Source: Bacteroidota bacterium (GTDB lineage Bacteria > Bacteroidota > Ignavibacteria > UBA10030 > UBA8401). From it: DNA of 64,000 bases. A model generated the notes under the pieces. The model saw only the letters and a program-made list of their open reading frames with translations. It searched no databases and was not told the origin of the DNA. Made by a program: the position numbers and the translations under genes. Positions 52,691 to 62,108 of this stretch are shown here, in pieces. Positions within the stretch are counted from its first letter, which is position 1, and each line of letters starts with the position of its first letter. The stretch spans positions 1 to 64,000 of the forward strand of contig JAJYOK010000016.1 of assembly GCA_021796215.1 (NCBI GenBank). Direction: 5' to 3'.

Positions 52691-53002
52691 TTTCTTACTC
52701 TTATCACAGCCGAACACCATCCGGCAAAAATGGGGAAATTAAAATCGTATCTGCCTGCCGGCAGCTACTGCTGTAAGAGTCTGGGGTTCTCTTACCTGCC
52801 CGCCCGAAGACAGACTTGCCTCCCAAAGCTTCAGCGTAGGAAGGCTTGTCTGCGCAATGCGTTCATCTTACTCATTCTCTCCCACAATGTCAATACATAT
52901 CCCTCAAAAACCTATGCCGCACCCATAAGCCCCTTCATTCCTAATTCTTAACTCATAATTCTTAATTCATAATTGCCAATTATCGAACAGACCCCATAGC
53001 CG
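52691..53002. other. gene-free stretch between the cassette region and the minisatellite
   Basis: No supported gene. It contains CTGCCTGCCGGCAG (~52754-52767), a GAAGCTTTG-type inverted pair and A/T-rich direct repeats of TAATTCTTAA near 52940-52975. An open frame running across it on the plus strand has low-complexity, repeat-derived content and is not accepted as a gene. Confidence 0.4.
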
Positions 53003-53317
53003 AACCCTGTACGCGTTTAGACAAACCCTGTACCGGTTTAGACAAACCCTGTACCCGTTTAGATGAACCCTGTACCCGTTTAGATAAACCCTGTACGCGT
53101 TTAGATGAACCCTGTACGCGTTTAGATGAACCCTGTACGCGTTTAGACAAACCCTGTACCGGTTTAGACAAACCCTGTACCGGTTTAGACAAACCCTGTA
53201 CCGGTTTAGACAAACCCTGTACCCGTTTAGATAAACCCTGTACCCGTTTAGATGAACCCTGTACGCGTTTAGATGAACCCTGTACCCGTTTAGATAAACC
53301 CTGTACCGGCTTAAATG
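53003..53317. repeat. 21-bp minisatellite, 15 units
   Basis: Fifteen head-to-tail units of AACCCTGTACGCGTTTAGAC plus one base, starting every 21 bp from 53003 to 53297. The core is ACGCGT, ACCGGT or ACCCGT, the first two being self-complementary, and the unit end varies between ACA, ATG and ATA. Two minus-strand frames stay open only because the period is a multiple of three. It lies 40 bp downstream of the tryptophanase stop. Confidence 0.95.
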
Positions 53318-53357
53318 AGATGTCTGACGGCTAAGGAACGCCGTCTGACATCTTCTT

Positions 53358-54728
53358 TTACAGCGGCTCAAACCTCGCAGTGAAATGCCGAAGCTGCGGG
53401 GCTTCGTACGCAATGCGGTAGCCGCGAAGCTCTTCCCTTTTTTTGAAAACGTCAATTACACATTCGCTCACGTAGTCAATATGGCTTTGAGTGTACACGC
53501 GCCGCGGAATTGCTAACCGCACAAGTTCCATCGGCGGGGAGATCAATTTTCCTTCACCATCATATTTTCCGAACATCACACTGCCGATTTCAACGCTGCG
53601 AATTCCGGCGGAGCGGTACAACTCGCACACAATTGCCTGCCCGGGATATTCGTGCGGCGGAATATGCGCTACAAATCGCCGCGCATCTAAATAAATTGCA
53701 TGTCCGCCCGGCGGCTGAAGAATCGGTACGCCGGCATTCGTCAATTTTTCACCAAGATATTCTATCGAGCGCAAACGGTACGTCAGATAATGTTCATCAA
53801 GAACTTCCGTCAATCCTTGTGCAATAGCTTCAAGGTCGCGGCCCGCCAAACCGCCGTAGGTAGAAAACCCTTCGGTGATAATCAAAAGATTGCGCGCCTT
53901 CGATGCAAGCTCGTCATCGTTCAAAGCAAGAAAGCCGCCCATGTTAACAATGGCATCTTTCTTTGCGCTCATCGTGCAGCCATCCGCGTAGGAAAACATT
54001 TCCCTGACAATTTCCTTCGGCGTTTTATTTTCGTATCCCTTTTCTCTCTTTTTGATAAAGAAAGCATTCTCCGCAAATCTGCATGCGTCGAGAAATAACG
54101 GGATGTGATACTTGCTCAAAAGTTTTTTTGTCTCACGAATATTCTCCATCGAAACAGGCTGACCGCCGCCGGAATTATTTGTCACGGTGATCATGCACAA
54201 CGGAATATTGGCGGCGCCTTTTTCTTCGATGAACCGCCCAAGCGCTTCTAGATTGATATTGCCTTTGAACGGAGCGATAATATCGGGATGAATTCCCTCT
54301 TCGGTCGGAAAATCCACAGCTTCGGCACCGGAGAATTCAACGTTCGCTCGTGTCGTATCAAAATGTGTATTGTTGGGGATAAATTTTCCTTTTCCGCCAA
54401 TGATCGAAAAAAGAATCCGCTCCGCCGCCCTTCCCTGGTGAGTCGGGATAATATACTTGAAAGCAGTAATATCTTTCACAGCTTTTTCAAAACGGAAAAA
54501 ACTTCGTGCACCGGCATACGATTCATCGCCATCCATCATCCCCGCCCACTGTTTTGCACTCATCGCGGCAGTCCCGCTGTCCGTTAACAAATCAATAAGC
54601 ACATCCTCCGCATTGATCATAAACGGATTGTAGCCTGCATTGCGAAGAATGGACGTACGCTCTTCAAGTGTGGTGAAGCGGATCGGCTCGATAGATTTTA
54701 TTTTGAACGGCTCAATGATCGTTTTCAT
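53358..54728 (-). CDS. tnaA: tryptophanase (tryptophan indole-lyase)
   Basis: Encodes 456 residues of the beta-eliminating lyase family. PLP lysine in CTMSAKKDAIVNMGG; LLTDSGTAAMS and IPTHQGRAAE are family blocks. Three residues separate tryptophanase from tyrosine phenol-lyase: here HFDTT (Asp), SVEIGS (Ile, not Arg) and LRHFTARF (His, not Phe), all on the tryptophanase side. It splits tryptophan to indole, pyruvate and ammonia. No tnaB transporter or leader peptide is seen. It is followed by the minisatellite. Confidence 0.93.
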   Translation of the reverse strand: MKTIIEPFKIKSIEPIRFTTLEERTSILRNAGYNPFMINAEDVLIDLLTDSGTAAMSAKQWAGMMDGDESYAGARSFFRFEKAVKDITAFKYIIPTHQGRAAERILFSIIGGKGKFIPNNTHFDTTRANVEFSGAEAVDFPTEEGIHPDIIAPFKGNINLEALGRFIEEKGAANIPLCMITVTNNSGGGQPVSMENIRETKKLLSKYHIPLFLDACRFAENAFFIKKREKGYENKTPKEIVREMFSYADGCTMSAKKDAIVNMGGFLALNDDELASKARNLLIITEGFSTYGGLAGRDLEAIAQGLTEVLDEHYLTYRLRSIEYLGEKLTNAGVPILQPPGGHAIYLDARRFVAHIPPHEYPGQAIVCELYRSAGIRSVEIGSVMFGKYDGEGKLISPPMELVRLAIPRRVYTQSHIDYVSECVIDVFKKREELRGYRIAYEAPQLRHFTARFEPL

Positions 54729-54738
54729 AGAAATTTTC

Positions 54739-55197
54739 CTATTCCGATTGTAGCGATTGGATAAGCTGGAGTGCCTTGGTGATATGATCTTTTACTCGTA
54801 GTTCATAATGCAATGCACCGCGGATGATTCCTTCGCGGTCAATGATGTATGTAATTCGCTTCGAAGAAAATCCGCCGAACCATACGGCATCGTAGAGCGA
54901 TGCAATCTTTTTATCAGTATCGGCAATCAAAGGAAACGGCAAACGGCACGAGTTGGCAAAACTTTGGTGCGATTCAAGCGAATCAAAACTAACGCCGAAT
55001 ACCTTTGTCTGTAATGAATTCAGCTCTTCATAACGGTCGCGGAAGGATTTCGCTTCAATTGTGCAGCCGCTGGTAAAATCTTTGGGATAAAAATAGAGAA
55101 TAATATTGAAATGATGTTTGAAACCGGAAAGCGTAAAATGTTCGCCGTTGGAAAGTTTCGCTTCAAAATCCGGCGCGATGGTATTTATCTGAAGCAT
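54739..55197 (-). CDS. bcp: peroxiredoxin, Bcp/PrxQ type
   Basis: Encodes 152 residues. Thioredoxin-fold peroxidase with peroxidatic Cys in FYPKDFTSGCTIEAKSFRD, preceded by IAPDFEAKLSNGE. A second Cys (FANSCRLPFPLIAD) could be the resolving one, although it lies later than the adjacent position used in E. coli Bcp. It reduces hydroperoxides in the cytoplasm. It sits 10 bp upstream of tnaA, so the pair could be co-transcribed. Confidence 0.92.
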   Translation of the reverse strand: MLQINTIAPDFEAKLSNGEHFTLSGFKHHFNIILYFYPKDFTSGCTIEAKSFRDRYEELNSLQTKVFGVSFDSLESHQSFANSCRLPFPLIADTDKKIASLYDAVWFGGFSSKRITYIIDREGIIRGALHYELRVKDHITKALQLIQSLQSE

Positions 55198-55245
55198 GGT
55201 GCAGTGCTTGTATTATTGGCAAACAGAACCGTCTGACATTAGCAG

Positions 55246-55767
55246 TTATTCGCTCTCGTACTGAATCAACGAAAAAATATCGTATTGCGGAAGCCGTTTG
55301 CGCGGATTCAGAAAAGAAAGTTCAATGATAAAACCGAGGCTCACAATTGTTCCGCCGAGTCGTTTCACAAGTGTGCATGCCGCTTCAATTGTGCCGCCGG
55401 TGGCGAGCAAATCGTCATGCATGAGAACACGGTCGCCGCTTTGAACTGCATCGCTGTGAATTTCCATTGCATCGGTGCCGTATTCAAGCTGGTACTCCCC
55501 GCGGAGTGTTTGTGCCGGTAATTTTCCGGGCTTTCTCACAGGAACAAAACCAGCACCGAGTTTATAAGCGAGCAAGCCGCCAATAATGAAACCTCTCGAC
55601 TCAATGCCAATTACTTTATCAATCTTTTGCCCCTGATAATGTTCCGCTAATTGGTCGGCGCAATAACGAAGTGCTTGTTCGTTTTTCAGCAGCGTTGTAA
55701 TATCCCGGAACATAATTCCCTTCTTCGGGAAATCGGGAACGGTTCGGACAAAATTTTCAAGAATCAT
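55246..55767 (-). CDS. apt: adenine phosphoribosyltransferase
   Basis: Encodes 173 residues, family length. VRTVPDFPKKGIMFRDITTL at the N-terminus, GIESRGFIIGGLLAYKLGAG, PVRKPGKLPAQTL and the PRPP loop RVLMHDDLLATGGTIEAA identify APRT, which salvages adenine to AMP. It begins 15 bp after the enoyl-CoA hydratase stop. Confidence 0.96.
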   Translation of the reverse strand: MILENFVRTVPDFPKKGIMFRDITTLLKNEQALRYCADQLAEHYQGQKIDKVIGIESRGFIIGGLLAYKLGAGFVPVRKPGKLPAQTLRGEYQLEYGTDAMEIHSDAVQSGDRVLMHDDLLATGGTIEAACTLVKRLGGTIVSLGFIIELSFLNPRKRLPQYDIFSLIQYESE

Positions 55768-55782
55768 TTTTCTTTCGCTCCG

Positions 55783-56562
55783 TTACCAATGGATCTTTTC
55801 TTTGCTCAGAAATGCTGCAATGCCTTTGCGGCAATCTTCAGACATTCTTGTCACGGCATTAATATTTGCAGCATATTCCAGCATATCGCTGAGAGTCTTT
55901 CCATCCATATTGGCAAACATTTCCTTGATTAATCCCATAGATAAAAGGCTGGAATTTTTGCATAATGAATCTGCAATAGCGTTTACCTCTTCCGACAACT
56001 TTGCGGCTGGTACTATTTCGTTGACAAGCCCTAACTCTTTTGCCTGCTGTGCAGAAATAATATCGCCGCGCAAAAGCAAGCTCCTCGCTTTCCCTTCGCC
56101 GATGCGACGAACCAAAAAAGTTAACACGACCGCAGGAATAAAACCGATCTTCACTTCCGTATAACCGAACGCCGCTTCCTCAGATGCTACAACGATGTCG
56201 CACACAGTTGCAAGACCGCAGCCGCCTGCTATTGCCGGTCCATGCACTTTCGCAATAATTGGCTTCCGCATGGAATACATCGTTTGAAAAAGCCGCATCA
56301 GGTTTTTTGAATCTTCAAGATTTTCTTCGAAATTGAACGACGACATTTTCTGCAAATAGTCGAGATCAGCGCCGGCACAAAATGCGCTGCCGTTCGCTTC
56401 AAGAACAATCACTTTAATCGCTGTGTCTTTGGATGCAGAAACAAATGCGCGGCTTAATTCCTGAATAAATTCATCATCAAGAGCGTTGCGTTTTTCCGGT
56501 CTGTTGAGTGTTATTGTGCAGATCCGTTCTTCAACGGAATACAGAAGGCGGGTATAATTCAT
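55783..56562 (-). CDS. enoyl-CoA hydratase/isomerase family protein
   Basis: Encodes 259 residues of the crotonase fold: TLNRPEKRNALDDEF, GSAFCAGADLDYLQKM (oxyanion-hole loop), GPAIAGGCGLATVCDIVVAS, EVKIGFIPAVVLTFL with a catalytic Glu, and a helical C-terminus. It may act in fatty-acid or branched-chain degradation; methylglutaconyl-CoA hydratases look similar. It follows glnA across a terminator and is first in a run with apt. Confidence 0.9.
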   Translation of the reverse strand: MNYTRLLYSVEERICTITLNRPEKRNALDDEFIQELSRAFVSASKDTAIKVIVLEANGSAFCAGADLDYLQKMSSFNFEENLEDSKNLMRLFQTMYSMRKPIIAKVHGPAIAGGCGLATVCDIVVASEEAAFGYTEVKIGFIPAVVLTFLVRRIGEGKARSLLLRGDIISAQQAKELGLVNEIVPAAKLSEEVNAIADSLCKNSSLLSMGLIKEMFANMDGKTLSDMLEYAANINAVTRMSEDCRKGIAAFLSKEKIHW

Positions 56563-56651
56563 ACAGTCATGTTCATGGTGAAATGTTGCGCTGTGTCATT
56601 TCAGCGCATGTTCCATATGAAAATAGCCAAAATGATTTCGAGAAGCAATGT

Positions 56652-56692
56652 ACAAAAGAAATCCTTGCAGCAGTTTCCCGTTGCAAGGATTT
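56652..56692 (-). terminator. intrinsic terminator after glnA
   Basis: Minus-strand hairpin AAATCCTTGCA / TGCAAGGATTT (11-bp perfect stem, 12-nt loop) followed by CTTTTGT. A separate CCTGCC/GGCAGG palindrome lies next to it (56698-56713). Confidence 0.85.
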
Positions 56693-56733
56693 TTGGCTCC
56701 TGCCTGCCGGCAGGTTTTTCCCTCCCGTTCTAT

Positions 56734-58164
56734 TTAAACATCATAGTAGAGATGAAACTCGTACGGATTCGGGCGAAGCGAAACCGGTTTCACTTCACGC
56801 GTGATCTTGTAGTTGATCCATGTTTCAACAACATCTTCTGTGAAGACATTTCCCTTCAGAAGAAAATCATGATCGCGTTCCAGCGCTTTCAATGCGTCAT
56901 CCAATGAACCCGGAGCTGATGGGACATTTTTCAATTCCTCAGGACTCATATCATAAATATCTTTATCGAGCGGTTCACCCGGATCGATTTTATTCATAAT
57001 GCCATCCAGACCAGCCATGAGCATTGCGGAGAATGCAAGATACGGATTGCAGGCAGGATCAGGCGTTCGGAATTCGATGCGCTTTGCTTTCGGACTTTGT
57101 GAATATGCGGGAATACGTACCGACGCACTTCGATTGCGTTGTGAGTAAGCAAGATTGACCGGCGCTTCAAAACCCGGGACAAGGCGCTTATAAGAGTTTG
57201 TCGTTGGGTTTGTTAAAGCGCATAACGCCGGCGCGTGTTTCAAAATTCCGCCGATGTAATACAAACCTAAATCACTCAAATTGGCGTAACCGTTTCCGAA
57301 AAAGAGAGGCTTGCCATTCTTCCACAAACTCTGATGGACGTGCATTCCGGAGCCGTTGTCGCCAAAAATCGGCTTGGGCATGAAAGTGACAGTTTTGTTA
57401 TGAAGTCTCGCCGTGTTCTTGATGATATATTTAAACAACAATAAGCCATCTGCGGCAGAAACCAGAGGAGCAAAGCGCAAGTCAATCTCTGATTGTCCGG
57501 CACAAGCAACTTCGTGATGCTGCGCTTCAACATGAAGTCCGGCCGCAATGAGATTTTGCGTCATCTCATTTCGTAAATTCATAATGGAATCGGTCGGCGG
57601 AACCGGAAAATACCCTTCTTTGTAGCGCGGCTTATAGCCGAGATTCGGCTTTTCATCTCTTCCTGAATTCCATTTTCCTTCAACGGAATCTACAAAGTAG
57701 TAGCTCGAATTTTCAGTTGAATCGAAACGAATGTCGTCGAAAATAAAAAACTCTGCTTCCGGTCCGAAATATGCTGTATCTGCAATTCCAGTTTGGCGCA
57801 GATAAGCTTCCGCTTTTTGTGCAATACTTCTGGGGCAGCGTTCATATTTTTCCTTCGTCAACGGTTCATACACATCGCACACGAGGCTAAGCGTTGGGAC
57901 AGTAATGAATGGATCAACAAGCACCGTCTTTGGGTCTGGAATGATCAGCATATCGCTTTCATGAATTGATTTCCATCCGCGAATGCTGGAACCGTCGAAG
58001 CCAAATCCGTCTTCGAACGAATCACGCGACAATTCATACACCGGCACTGTGAAATGCTGCCACTGTCCCGGAAAATCCATAAACTTAAAATCTATCATCT
58101 TGACATCGTGGTCTTTAATCAGCTTAAAGACATTGTCAATCACGTCCGTCCCTCGTTTAGCCAT
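56734..58164 (-). CDS. glnA: glutamine synthetase type I
   Basis: The ATG at 58162-58164 ([10 protein letters not shown]) follows AAAGGA and gives 476 residues. Motifs: [60 protein letters not shown] (ATP/Glu binding), [10 protein letters not shown], and [11 protein letters not shown] with Tyr at the position of adenylylation in GSI-beta enzymes. It makes glutamine from glutamate and ammonia in the cytosol. A Lrp-type regulator gene lies just upstream and may control it. Confidence 0.96.
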   Translation of the reverse strand: MAKRGTDVIDNVFKLIKDHDVKMIDFKFMDFPGQWQHFTVPVYELSRDSFEDGFGFDGSSIRGWKSIHESDMLIIPDPKTVLVDPFITVPTLSLVCDVYEPLTKEKYERCPRSIAQKAEAYLRQTGIADTAYFGPEAEFFIFDDIRFDSTENSSYYFVDSVEGKWNSGRDEKPNLGYKPRYKEGYFPVPPTDSIMNLRNEMTQNLIAAGLHVEAQHHEVACAGQSEIDLRFAPLVSAADGLLLFKYIIKNTARLHNKTVTFMPKPIFGDNGSGMHVHQSLWKNGKPLFFGNGYANLSDLGLYYIGGILKHAPALCALTNPTTNSYKRLVPGFEAPVNLAYSQRNRSASVRIPAYSQSPKAKRIEFRTPDPACNPYLAFSAMLMAGLDGIMNKIDPGEPLDKDIYDMSPEELKNVPSAPGSLDDALKALERDHDFLLKGNVFTEDVVETWINYKITREVKPVSLRPNPYEFHLYYDV

Positions 58165-58203
58165 AGTGTATCCTTTCAAAAAATAATAATGATGTGAATG
58201 GTT

Positions 58204-58668
58204 TTAAATTTTTTCTTTATTTCGATTCAGTTTCAGCCGCAGCGTTTCTTTTGTGGAAGAAAGAACAACGCTCGTTCGTGTCTGCACAACACCGCTCCAT
58301 GCCTGTATTTTCGAAAGCAGTTTTTCAAGCGACGAAGCATTTTCTGTGCGAACTTTCAACAAATGAGTCCCCTCACCGGTAATTGAATGCACTTCTAATA
58401 CTTCTTCACTGGCGCTTGTGTGTTCCAAAAAAGTAGGATAATGCTTTGAGGAATCCACCGTAACGGTAATAAAAGCCGTGATATCTTTGCCAACTTTCTT
58501 CGGGTCAAGATGAGCGTAATATCCGAGAATTACGCCGCTTTCTTCCAGTTTTCGCAGGCGCTCGCTTACCGATGGAATTGAAAGTCCGACGGCTTCTGCT
58601 AAATCGTTTCTGCGTGTGCGTCCCTTTTTCTGCAAAATTTCCACGAGTGTAATATCAATATCATCCAT
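58204..58668 (-). CDS. Lrp/AsnC-family transcriptional regulator
   Basis: Encodes 154 residues: N-terminal winged HTH (MDDIDITLVEILQKKGRTRR, NDLAEAVGLSIPSVSERLRK) and a C-terminal RAM ligand-binding domain (VLEVHSITGEGTHLLKVR). These proteins form octamers and sense amino acids. It lies 39 bp upstream of glnA on the same strand, suggesting control of nitrogen assimilation. The A/T-rich region at 58680-58730 (containing AATTAAATTAGG and a mirrored ATCAATTAATTAC) may contain its promoter and an autoregulatory site. Confidence 0.93.
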   Translation of the reverse strand: MDDIDITLVEILQKKGRTRRNDLAEAVGLSIPSVSERLRKLEESGVILGYYAHLDPKKVGKDITAFITVTVDSSKHYPTFLEHTSASEEVLEVHSITGEGTHLLKVRTENASSLEKLLSKIQAWSGVVQTRTSVVLSSTKETLRLKLNRNKEKI

Positions 58669-58765
58669 AGAAAGTTATTTCTTAATTCACCTAATTAAAT
58701 TAGGATAATCAATTAATTACTTAAAAATATAAGGTACCAAAAGGAATTTGTCAAGAACTATTTTC

Positions 58766-58800
58766 ACAAAAAAAGCGGCACCAAAGTATTGATGCCGCTT
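58766..58800 (-). terminator. intrinsic terminator after nagA
   Basis: Minus-strand stem AAGCGGCA / TGCCGCTT with a 12-nt loop followed by TTTTTTT. It closes the ribD-bla-ribE-PASTA-rpe-nagA operon. Confidence 0.9.
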
Positions 58801-58833
58801 CATTGAAAAATCCTGGAAAATGATACTGGCGTT

Positions 58834-60012
58834 TTATTCCTTCATAATGTTTCCCTTCTGGTATTTCACCGTCCCCTGATAAATGGTCATATAGACATCA
58901 AACTTTGAATCCATCACAACAAGATCGGCATCCTTCCCTACTGCAATAATGCCTTTACGATTTTCACACGCCAGAACTTTCGCGCCGTTCAACGATGCCA
59001 TACGTACAGCGTCGGTCAATGGAACGCCGACAAGCTCAACCATATTTTTCACTGCCTGATCCAGCGTGAGTGTGCTGCCTGCTAATGTTCCATCTTCAAG
59101 GAATGCTTTCTTTTCCTTCACCGTTATTTTTTGGTCCATGAAAGTATAATCGCCGTCCGGCATTCCGCTCGCCCGAATCGCATCCGTAATCAGAATAATT
59201 CCGCCATCGCCTTTAATGTTGTACAACAATCTCATTACCGCAGGATGCACGTGAATCGAATCGGCGATCAATTCCAATTTCAATTCATTCCGAAGCAGCG
59301 CTCCAACCATGACTCCCGGCGTGCGGTGATGAAACGGACGCATGGCATTAAACATGTGTGTCACGTGAGCGGCGCCGTTATCAATTGCGTTTTCAATATC
59401 ATGCAGCTGCGCGGTAGAGTGTCCGATGGAAAGAACAACGCCGTCGTTAGCCGCCGCACGCATCACATCCAAATTTCCCGGAAGCTCCGGGGCAATTGTC
59501 ATCAATTTGATATAGCCCCGGCTTGCGGAAAACAGTTCCTCCCATTTCGCAACATCAGGATTCCACAAATACTCTTCCTTCATTGCTCCTTTCATTTCCG
59601 GATTTATGAAGGGACCTTCCATATGAATTCCCAATACGTTGGTTTTGCCTTTATTTTTTTCAGCGTAACCAGCAATACGGGAAACATCCTTGAGCAATAA
59701 TTTTATCGGTTTGCTGTACAGCGATGCAAGCATTCCTGTTGTGCCGTGTGAAAAGAAAAATTCAGATGCCTTTTCAATTGCGACGTCATTTTCATCCGCA
59801 AAGCCGTACCCGCCTCCGCCGTGGACAAGAAGATCAATGAAGCCCGGCGTCAGCATCATGCCATCAAGGTCGTATACTTTTGTTGAAGATGAGATTTTTA
59901 CGTCGTTCACTTCACCGAGCGCGTCAATTTTTTTTCCCGAAATAACAACTACACCCGGCTCGATAATTCTAAACGGTGTAACAATTTTTACATTCTTTAA
60001 AGCGTATTTCAT
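58834..60012 (-). CDS. nagA: N-acetylglucosamine-6-phosphate deacetylase
   Basis: Encodes 392 residues of the amidohydrolase superfamily: GFIDLLVHGGGGYGF, LGIHMEGPFINPEMKGA (metal Glu), SIGHSTAQLHD, AAHVTHMFNAMRPFHHRTPG, ELIADSIHVHPAV, and the catalytic Asp in ILITDAIRASG. It converts GlcNAc-6-P to GlcN-6-P during amino-sugar or murein recycling. The ATG overlaps the rpe stop as TAATG. No nagB is nearby. Confidence 0.95.
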   Translation of the reverse strand: MKYALKNVKIVTPFRIIEPGVVVISGKKIDALGEVNDVKISSSTKVYDLDGMMLTPGFIDLLVHGGGGYGFADENDVAIEKASEFFFSHGTTGMLASLYSKPIKLLLKDVSRIAGYAEKNKGKTNVLGIHMEGPFINPEMKGAMKEEYLWNPDVAKWEELFSASRGYIKLMTIAPELPGNLDVMRAAANDGVVLSIGHSTAQLHDIENAIDNGAAHVTHMFNAMRPFHHRTPGVMVGALLRNELKLELIADSIHVHPAVMRLLYNIKGDGGIILITDAIRASGMPDGDYTFMDQKITVKEKKAFLEDGTLAGSTLTLDQAVKNMVELVGVPLTDAVRMASLNGAKVLACENRKGIIAVGKDADLVVMDSKFDVYMTIYQGTVKYQKGNIMKE

Positions 60013-60701
60013 TAAAGTTCCTTCGATGATATCTTTGTACGGATCGCAGAAAGTGCTCCACGAATATCCTTCGCGCCGAAAATCGCACTCCCGGCGACAA
60101 GAATATCCGCGCCGGCTTCAACAATGGCGGCGGCGTTAAGTGCGCTCACTCCTCCGTCAACTTCGATAAACGCATTAATGCCGCGAGAATCGAGCATCGT
60201 GCGCAGGCGTTGAATCTTATTCAACGACTCCTGAATAAATTTCTGCCCTCCGAAACCTGGATTGACCGACATAACTAATACCAAATCAACAAAAGGAAGT
60301 ATTTCTTCAATGGAAGAAAGCGGCGTCGCCGGATTAAGACTAACCCCCGGCAGCATTCCCAGTGAACGGATTTCTGAAATCGTACGATGCAAATGGCGGC
60401 AAACTTCAACGTGAACGATAAGGCGAGTCGTTCCGGCTTTCTTAAAATCTTCCAGATACTGGTCCGGGTTTTCGATCATGAGATGCGTATCAAGAGGAAG
60501 AGATGTTAAGCGGTGCACGGTTTGTACCATCTCCGGACCGAAACTGATATTCGGCACAAAATGCCCGTCCATTATATCCAGATGAAATAAATCAGCACCA
60601 GCCTTTTCAGCCGCAGCAATATCATGCTGCAGGTCGGCAAAGTTTGCCGCCAGCACTGACGGCGCAATGAGTGTTCGCTTTTTCACGCTTTGTGGTTTCA
60701 T
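60012..60701 (-). CDS. rpe: ribulose-phosphate 3-epimerase
   Basis: Encodes 229 residues, TIM barrel: APSVLAANFADLQHDI, DLFHLDIMDGHFVPNISFGP, PLDTHLMIENPDQYL, LVLVMSVNPGFGGQKFI, and EVDGGVSALNAAAIVEAGAD. Metal-binding His and the two catalytic Asp (DIMDG, EVDGG) are present. It interconverts ribulose-5-P and xylulose-5-P. Its start overlaps the PASTA gene stop (TGATG). Confidence 0.96.
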   Translation of the reverse strand: MKPQSVKKRTLIAPSVLAANFADLQHDIAAAEKAGADLFHLDIMDGHFVPNISFGPEMVQTVHRLTSLPLDTHLMIENPDQYLEDFKKAGTTRLIVHVEVCRHLHRTISEIRSLGMLPGVSLNPATPLSSIEEILPFVDLVLVMSVNPGFGGQKFIQESLNKIQRLRTMLDSRGINAFIEVDGGVSALNAAAIVEAGADILVAGSAIFGAKDIRGALSAIRTKISSKEL

Positions 60702-61483
60702 CAGTTTTCCAGCCGGTTGTTTTTTTTCTCCGGCGCCTGTGCAACGAATAAATCAACGGCTTTCCCTGCGCTGAGCACGGCGTCCGGCTTTGGAAATTGA
60801 TCGAGAACGGTATTCGGCAAATATTCAGAATTCGCCTGATATGTAATGTTCCCTACTTTTAAATTTTTATTGGAAAGAATGTGCTCAGCATCGCTCAACG
60901 ATTTACCAATAACGTTGGGGACGGATAAACTATCTAACGAGGGACCAGCACTGACAATAACATCAATGACCGTACCACGACGGACCTTCTGTCCAAGCAG
61001 AGAATCTTGTGCAATAATCGTTCCTTCCGGAAATTCCTGAGAAACCTGTAACAGTGTGCTGCCAAGTTTCAGTCCGAAACGCTCGAGCGTAAATTTTGCA
61101 TCACGCAGCGATCGTCCTCGTAAAATCGGGACAGGAACAAGTTGTTCACCTCCGCTTACTGTGAGATAGATACGCCGTCCCGGTTTCACAACTTGTTCGG
61201 CGGAAGGATTTTGGAGAACGACATACCCTTCTGGATAATGCTTATCAGGCCGCGTCTCGCTAATGCGCGGTGAAAATTTCAGTGAATCAAGCATATGTGT
61301 TGCATCGGCTTCCTGCATGCCCACAACATTCGGCACTTCCACCGTGCCGCCGTGATTGACATACCACGGCATAAATAAATAATCGAAAAAGAGAAAGAGC
61401 AGAAAAAGAACAGCAAAAACTTTGAGAAAAAATCTCACAAAAGGTGATGCAAAAAGCCGTTGGAAGAAATTCTGTTCCGACAT
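60701..61483 (-). CDS. membrane-anchored triple-PASTA protein
   Basis: Encodes 260 residues: a short cytoplasmic N-terminus, one membrane helix (~17-40), then three PASTA domains, each with the signature P-x-V-x-G followed later by x-S-x-G (VEVPNVVGMQ, VPVPILRGRSL, LSVPNVIGKSL; LTVSGG, VIVSAGPS). PASTA domains bind muropeptides. Here there is no kinase or transpeptidase domain, so it may sense or localise at peptidoglycan; it resembles the tail of a PASTA kinase or PBP. It is encoded between ribE and rpe. Confidence 0.88.
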   Translation of the reverse strand: MSEQNFFQRLFASPFVRFFLKVFAVLFLLFLFFDYLFMPWYVNHGGTVEVPNVVGMQEADATHMLDSLKFSPRISETRPDKHYPEGYVVLQNPSAEQVVKPGRRIYLTVSGGEQLVPVPILRGRSLRDAKFTLERFGLKLGSTLLQVSQEFPEGTIIAQDSLLGQKVRRGTVIDVIVSAGPSLDSLSVPNVIGKSLSDAEHILSNKNLKVGNITYQANSEYLPNTVLDQFPKPDAVLSAGKAVDLFVAQAPEKKNNRLEN

Positions 61484-61511
61484 AGTGTAAATCCCTTAGG
61501 GCAATATCTGA

Positions 61512-62108
61512 CTATCTATGAAACGCAGCGCGTTTCAATAATTGTTCGACATACTTTCCGAGCACATCGAATTCAAGATTCACTTTTGTACCGACACCGT
61601 ACCATTGAAAAATTGTATGCTCGAGCGTATAAGGAATAATGGCAACATCGAATGAAGCTTTATGAAGCCGCGCAACTGTCAGGCTGACTCCATCCACCGC
61701 AACGGAACCGACAGAGATCAAATATTTTTGAAATTTTGCCGGAAAGTTTATCGAGATAAGCCAGCTTGACTGTAATTTTGTTATATGTTGCACGCGCCCT
61801 ATCGTATCAACATGGCCGAGAACAAGATGTCCGCCCAATAATTCTTTCAATGAAACTGCGCGTTCTAAATTCACAGGATCACCTGCTTTCAGAAAAGCAA
61901 GGTTTGTTTTCAAAAGAGTCTCACGCATCGCTTCGGTCGTGAAACTTTCCCTGCGGCGTGAAGTGACAGTCAAACATGTTCCGTTCACTGCAATACTGTT
62001 GTCAACCTTAAGATCAGATGCCTTTGCAGCGATTTGAAAAACTTTACCGTCTCCGTGCCGGCGGACAGATTTGATAGTTCCGATTTCTTTAATAATTCCT
62101 GTAAACAT
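61512..62108 (-). CDS. ribE: riboflavin synthase alpha chain
   Basis: Encodes 198 residues with two related lumazine-binding halves: MFTGIIKEIGTIKSV with GTCLTV, and the second GHVDTIGRV, AVDGVSLTVA. It joins two lumazine molecules into riboflavin. Its ATG overlaps the stop of the beta-lactamase-like gene (TGATG), and it shares a transcript with ribD. Confidence 0.96.
   Translation of the reverse strand: MFTGIIKEIGTIKSVRRHGDGKVFQIAAKASDLKVDNSIAVNGTCLTVTSRRRESFTTEAMRETLLKTNLAFLKAGDPVNLERAVSLKELLGGHLVLGHVDTIGRVQHITKLQSSWLISINFPAKFQKYLISVGSVAVDGVSLTVARLHKASFDVAIIPYTLEHTIFQWYGVGTKVNLEFDVLGKYVEQLLKRAAFHR

Noticed and set aside
52571-52951. Plus-strand protein between the cassette region and the minisatellite
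   Set aside because: It runs over palindromic repeats and low-complexity DNA, and lacks a ribosome-binding site.
53003-53317. Possible CRISPR array
   Set aside because: Units are contiguous with no unique spacers, and no cas genes are nearby. It is a simple minisatellite.
52967-53455. Minus-strand reading frame with heptapeptide repeats across the minisatellite
   Set aside because: Two minus-strand frames are open merely because the 21-bp period is divisible by three; the frame overlaps the 3' end of tnaA and has no family or ribosome-binding support.
53358-54728. Tyrosine phenol-lyase as an alternative to tryptophanase
   Set aside because: The three discriminating positions (Asp in FDTT, Ile in VEIG, His in LRHFTA) all match tryptophanase.
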